Shown here piece after piece: positions 8,280 through 10,000 of a stretch of 10,000 nucleotides of DNA; the stretch's first letter is position 1, and every line of letters starts with the position of its first letter. The notes below the pieces were generated by a model. It was not told where the DNA came from. It did no database searches and was given only the letters and a program-made list of their open reading frames with translations. Source of the DNA: Acropora yongei (lineage: Eukaryota; Cnidaria; Anthozoa; Scleractinia; Acroporidae); NCBI GenBank assembly GCA_014634225.1, contig BLFN01000747.1, positions 625,099-635,098 on the forward strand, given 5' to 3'. The position numbers and the translations under genes are program-made.

Positions 8280-8537
8280 TTTCATGAGTTTTCAATTCTT
8301 CGCTTTGAACTTTCTTGACTCCATTCGTAATTACAATTCAGTATTACTCAGATCAACTGAAATACAGAATAATCAGATAGACAGTTGATGACCTTCAGTA
8401 ATTTGCAATCCACCAGCATACAGAAACACAGTGTTCCCAGGTTACTACTGTCACCACTGAAAATTCTGTAAACAAGAGCCCATTAAGGAGCCCTGAGGCA
8501 CACCCGATGGAATAACACACCATGTAGAATTCATTCC
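8280..8537 (-). pseudogene. LINE reverse transcriptase fragment with motif B
   Basis: On the minus strand the frame through 8522-8463 reads WCVIPSGVPQGSLMGS. SGVPQGS (8507-8487) is the conserved RT motif B, which contacts the template and incoming nucleotide. Right after it the expected LINE continuation decays. A second frame (8452-8351) gives a weakly RT-like stretch. A third (from 8354) gives DLSNTEL, a stop, then ESRKFKAKN and KLMKLLKGKH, resembling the post-motif-C region 'W..KF...KC.lm...'. The active-site motif C cannot be recognised. The block abuts repeat copy 2 at 8538/8539: the RT sequence before motif A in that repeat is joined, out of frame, to this block, so the segment with motif A is missing. 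The motif B assignment is firm; the part left of 8450 is tentative. Confidence 0.72.
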
Positions 8538-8538
8538 T

Positions 8539-9021
8539 TCTCTATCTGTTTGCCTTCGTCCAAGGCCCTGGTCCAGAAGTGATTTGATAGAACTAGCTGA
8601 TTAACACATTAGCTTCCTTTCATAGACCTATGCACACTATGAGTCTGTCAGAGGATGAGTGTCATGCATATTTAATCTTGTCTTGACATGGATAGTAATG
8701 ATGTACGTCTTGACCATTTGGTTTGAAAATAGGAGTAAAGTTATCCATATTGGTGCGCCTATTTACTTATAAAATTTAGTGATCAAGTAAACAACTTACT
8801 CCTCTAGAAGTAAAGATGTACATTTTCAGAGTATTAACTTAGCCTACGTTGAAAGCGTTACTGTAATAGATGTTTGCATTGGAAAAACTGGGAGATGGTT
8901 GAGCTTTTTGCTGTTATTCTATTTTTCGTAAGACCGAGACGGACTACGCTCGTGAAAACGCTTGCTATGCAGGCTAAGTATGAACACTGATCGTATTATT
9001 ATCATCAATCTCTAAGAGCAA
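8539..9021 (-). repeat. Long direct repeat, copy 2 (dispersed LINE-derived repeat)
   Basis: This copy matches 120-612 with high identity in the same orientation, and both ends are sharp (tctctatctg at 8539, ctctaagagcaa ending at 9021). The lower-coordinate end encodes the RT segment HFWTRALDEGKQIE on the minus strand. It contains the same in-frame TAA (8611-8609) as copy 1 (192-190). Beyond the repeat end, copy 1 continues into motif A whereas this copy jumps to the sequence before motif B. On its right it is followed by a different sequence from that after copy 1. Confidence 0.93.
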
Positions 9022-9188
9022 ACTGGGCACCAGAATGTCACTTCCGAAAAAGGTCCTACACTTATATAGAAGTTTTGGCAATTTGACTTGGATCTGAATA
9101 CACCTTGGTGTTGTCTCTTTTGTTGACGAAAGATTGTTCAAATCTCTTTTCAGAGATCGTCAGCATCCATGTCTCGAAGAGGCGATGG
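9022..9188 (-). other. Probable 3' untranslated end of the zinc-finger LINE
   Basis: On the minus strand, after the stop at 9191-9189, the sequence runs into gacatggatgctgacgatc (about 9172-9154). That resembles the end of this LINE type, whose 3' tails are often short GAT-rich repeats (from memory). From there to the repeat boundary at 9021 nothing is recognisable. The exact end of the element cannot be placed, and no target-site duplication is seen. Confidence 0.4.
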
Positions 9189-10000
9189 TTAGCAGACAGG
9201 GCGGGCGGGGCAGGATCTCGCGTGGCTGTGAAGCGCCATCCTGGGATGGCAGTCCTTTACACAGTTTGTGCAGACATAGGTAGAAGGGGTGCGTGCAAAG
9301 GCTGCGTGCTGCTTTCTAGTCGCTCTCTTCAGTATGGCCTGGACTCTCCTGTCTTCCTCACCTCTCGAGGCTCCTGCTTTCACACTGTGCTGCCAGGTGT
9401 CACGATTTGCAGCAGTGTCCGCCCAGCTGGTTGCGTTGATCTTGGCTGCTTTGAGGTTGTGCTTGATGGTGTCTTTGAAGCGCTGCAGAGGTCGACCAGC
9501 TCGATGTGAGCCGTTGCGCCGTTCTCTTGTGGCAGGCCCTGAGGCTCCATGCGGTGGACATGTCCAAGCCAGCGACGGCGTCTCTGAATAAGCAAAGAGG
9601 GTATGCTTAAGAGACTGGTGTGCTGAAGGAACTCAGTCCTGCCATTTGATGTGCAGAAGGCGTCGAAGCAAGAGGAGGTGGAACCCGTTGAGGCGTCGCT
9701 CTTGTCTGGCGTAGGTCATCCAAGAGCTACTATAGAGGACAATCGACAGAACACAAGCTTGGTAGATGCAGACCTTGGTCCTTTCACTCAGCAGGATGTT
9801 GTTTCACACTCGTTTAATGAGTTTGGCCATGAGCCTTGCAACTCTCGAGCTGATCTCGGCATCAAGAGATGTTGAGCTTGTCACTGTGGAAACCAGGTAG
9901 GTGAAGGCATCTGCGACCTCCAGCTGAGTGTCCCCAGTTGTGATGGAAGGTGGGGACGCCGCACCCTGCGCCATAATATTGGTCTTTGTGAGGCTGATTG
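9189..10000 (-). pseudogene. LINE reverse transcriptase C-terminal half with zinc-finger tail, runs off the right edge
   Basis: This is the end of a non-LTR retrotransposon ORF2-type protein that nicks target DNA and reverse transcribes element RNA. Frame 1 (from 9996) has DTQLEVADAFTYLVSTVT and SLDAEISSRVARLMAKL, the conserved 'v..f.YLGS' segment after the RT active site. It continues past a TGA (9806-9804) with TKVCIYQACVLSIVLY and YARQERRLNGFH, and ends at TGA 9635. Frame 2 (9634-9524) has EFLQHTSLLSIPSLL and RRRRWLGHVHRM, the signature near the C-terminus of many LINE RTs. Frame 3 (9521-9189) has HRAGRPLQRFKDTIKHNLKA, a basic linker (SRGEEDRRVQ) and a zinc finger. The last ~110 codons are unbroken. 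Defects are two stops and two frameshifts. In related proteins a Trp stands at 9806 (memory), so that stop looks like a point change. The catalytic centre lies beyond base 10000. The sequence is more GC-rich than the rest of the window. Clade not assigned. Confidence 0.93.
9210..9272 (-). other. C2HC zinc-finger motif at the LINE C-terminus
   Basis: The minus-strand translation contains C-T-N-C, then 12 residues, His, three residues, Cys (C-x2-C-x12-H-x3-C). This is the spacing of a classic zinc finger with Cys as the last ligand. Extra Cys and His residues lie between. It ends six residues before the stop at 9189. C-terminal zinc-binding motifs of LINE proteins are thought to help grip RNA or target DNA. 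All four ligands are intact although the upstream RT is broken. Confidence 0.8.

Noticed and set aside
120..9021. The two long direct repeats as LTRs of a single ~8.9 kb retrotransposon
   Set aside because: Each copy contains LINE reverse transcriptase coding sequence at one end and lacks TG...CA ends. The gypsy remnant between them has its own candidate LTR, and several unrelated elements lie in between on both strands.
9105..9591. Plus-strand open stretches of 134 and 100 codons, with another at 9651-9875
   Set aside because: They lie antisense to the clearly recognisable minus-strand LINE protein and exist because the GC-richer LINE sequence lacks stops on the other strand.
1..10000. tRNA genes and tRNA-derived SINEs
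   Set aside because: I looked for B-box-like GTTCGANNC words on both strands. The few ttcga occurrences (for example near 2463 and 5250) lack the flanking pattern and an A box.
1..10000. CRISPR arrays, bacterial operons or other prokaryotic systems
   Set aside because: There are no regularly spaced short repeats, no compact gene arrangement, and all recognisable protein remnants are eukaryotic retrotransposons.

Overview
The window looks like intergenic or intronic DNA from an invertebrate animal, most likely a cnidarian such as a coral or sea anemone. It is AT-rich and has no long open reading frames, operons or ribosome binding sites. The recognisable sequence is decayed retrotransposon of kinds common in cnidarian genomes. 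The organism call is inference from those element types. I found no intact gene, no RNA gene and no convincing host exon.

Left edge: a minus-strand fragment of a non-LTR (LINE) reverse transcriptase at 1-222 runs off the window and overlaps the first copy of a ~490 bp direct repeat (120-612). The second copy is at 8539-9021, in the same orientation and 8,419 bp away. 613-1450 is AT-rich with a decayed microsatellite. A foldback/MITE-like element with 47 bp terminal inverted repeats lies at 1451-1631.

Centre: a diverged repeat of unknown family has copies at about 2375-2688 and 6690-7012. A 61-nt imperfect hairpin is at 2713-2773. The plus-strand C-terminal part of a Ty3/gypsy-type integrase (3016-3639), broken by frameshifts and stops, is followed by a purine-rich tract and a candidate LTR (about 3700-3870). 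From 3871 to 7528 only unplaced short open stretches and repeat copy B are visible.

Right: everything recognised is on the minus strand. A LINE C-terminal tail (8245-7775) leads into a 3' end with AATAAA and an A10 tract (7564-7529). An RT fragment with motif B (about 8280-8537) abuts repeat copy 2. Another LINE 3' end (10000-9189), in more GC-rich sequence, codes for the end of the RT, a linker and a C-x2-C-x12-H-x3-C zinc finger. It carries two stops and two frameshifts upstream but a clean last ~110 codons.

The elements do not form a pathway. The window records serial transposon insertion, truncation and local duplication. I see no evidence of a new biological system. The most informative signals are the shared stop codon in the two long repeat copies, the precise deletion in copy 2, and the preserved zinc-finger tail of the last LINE.
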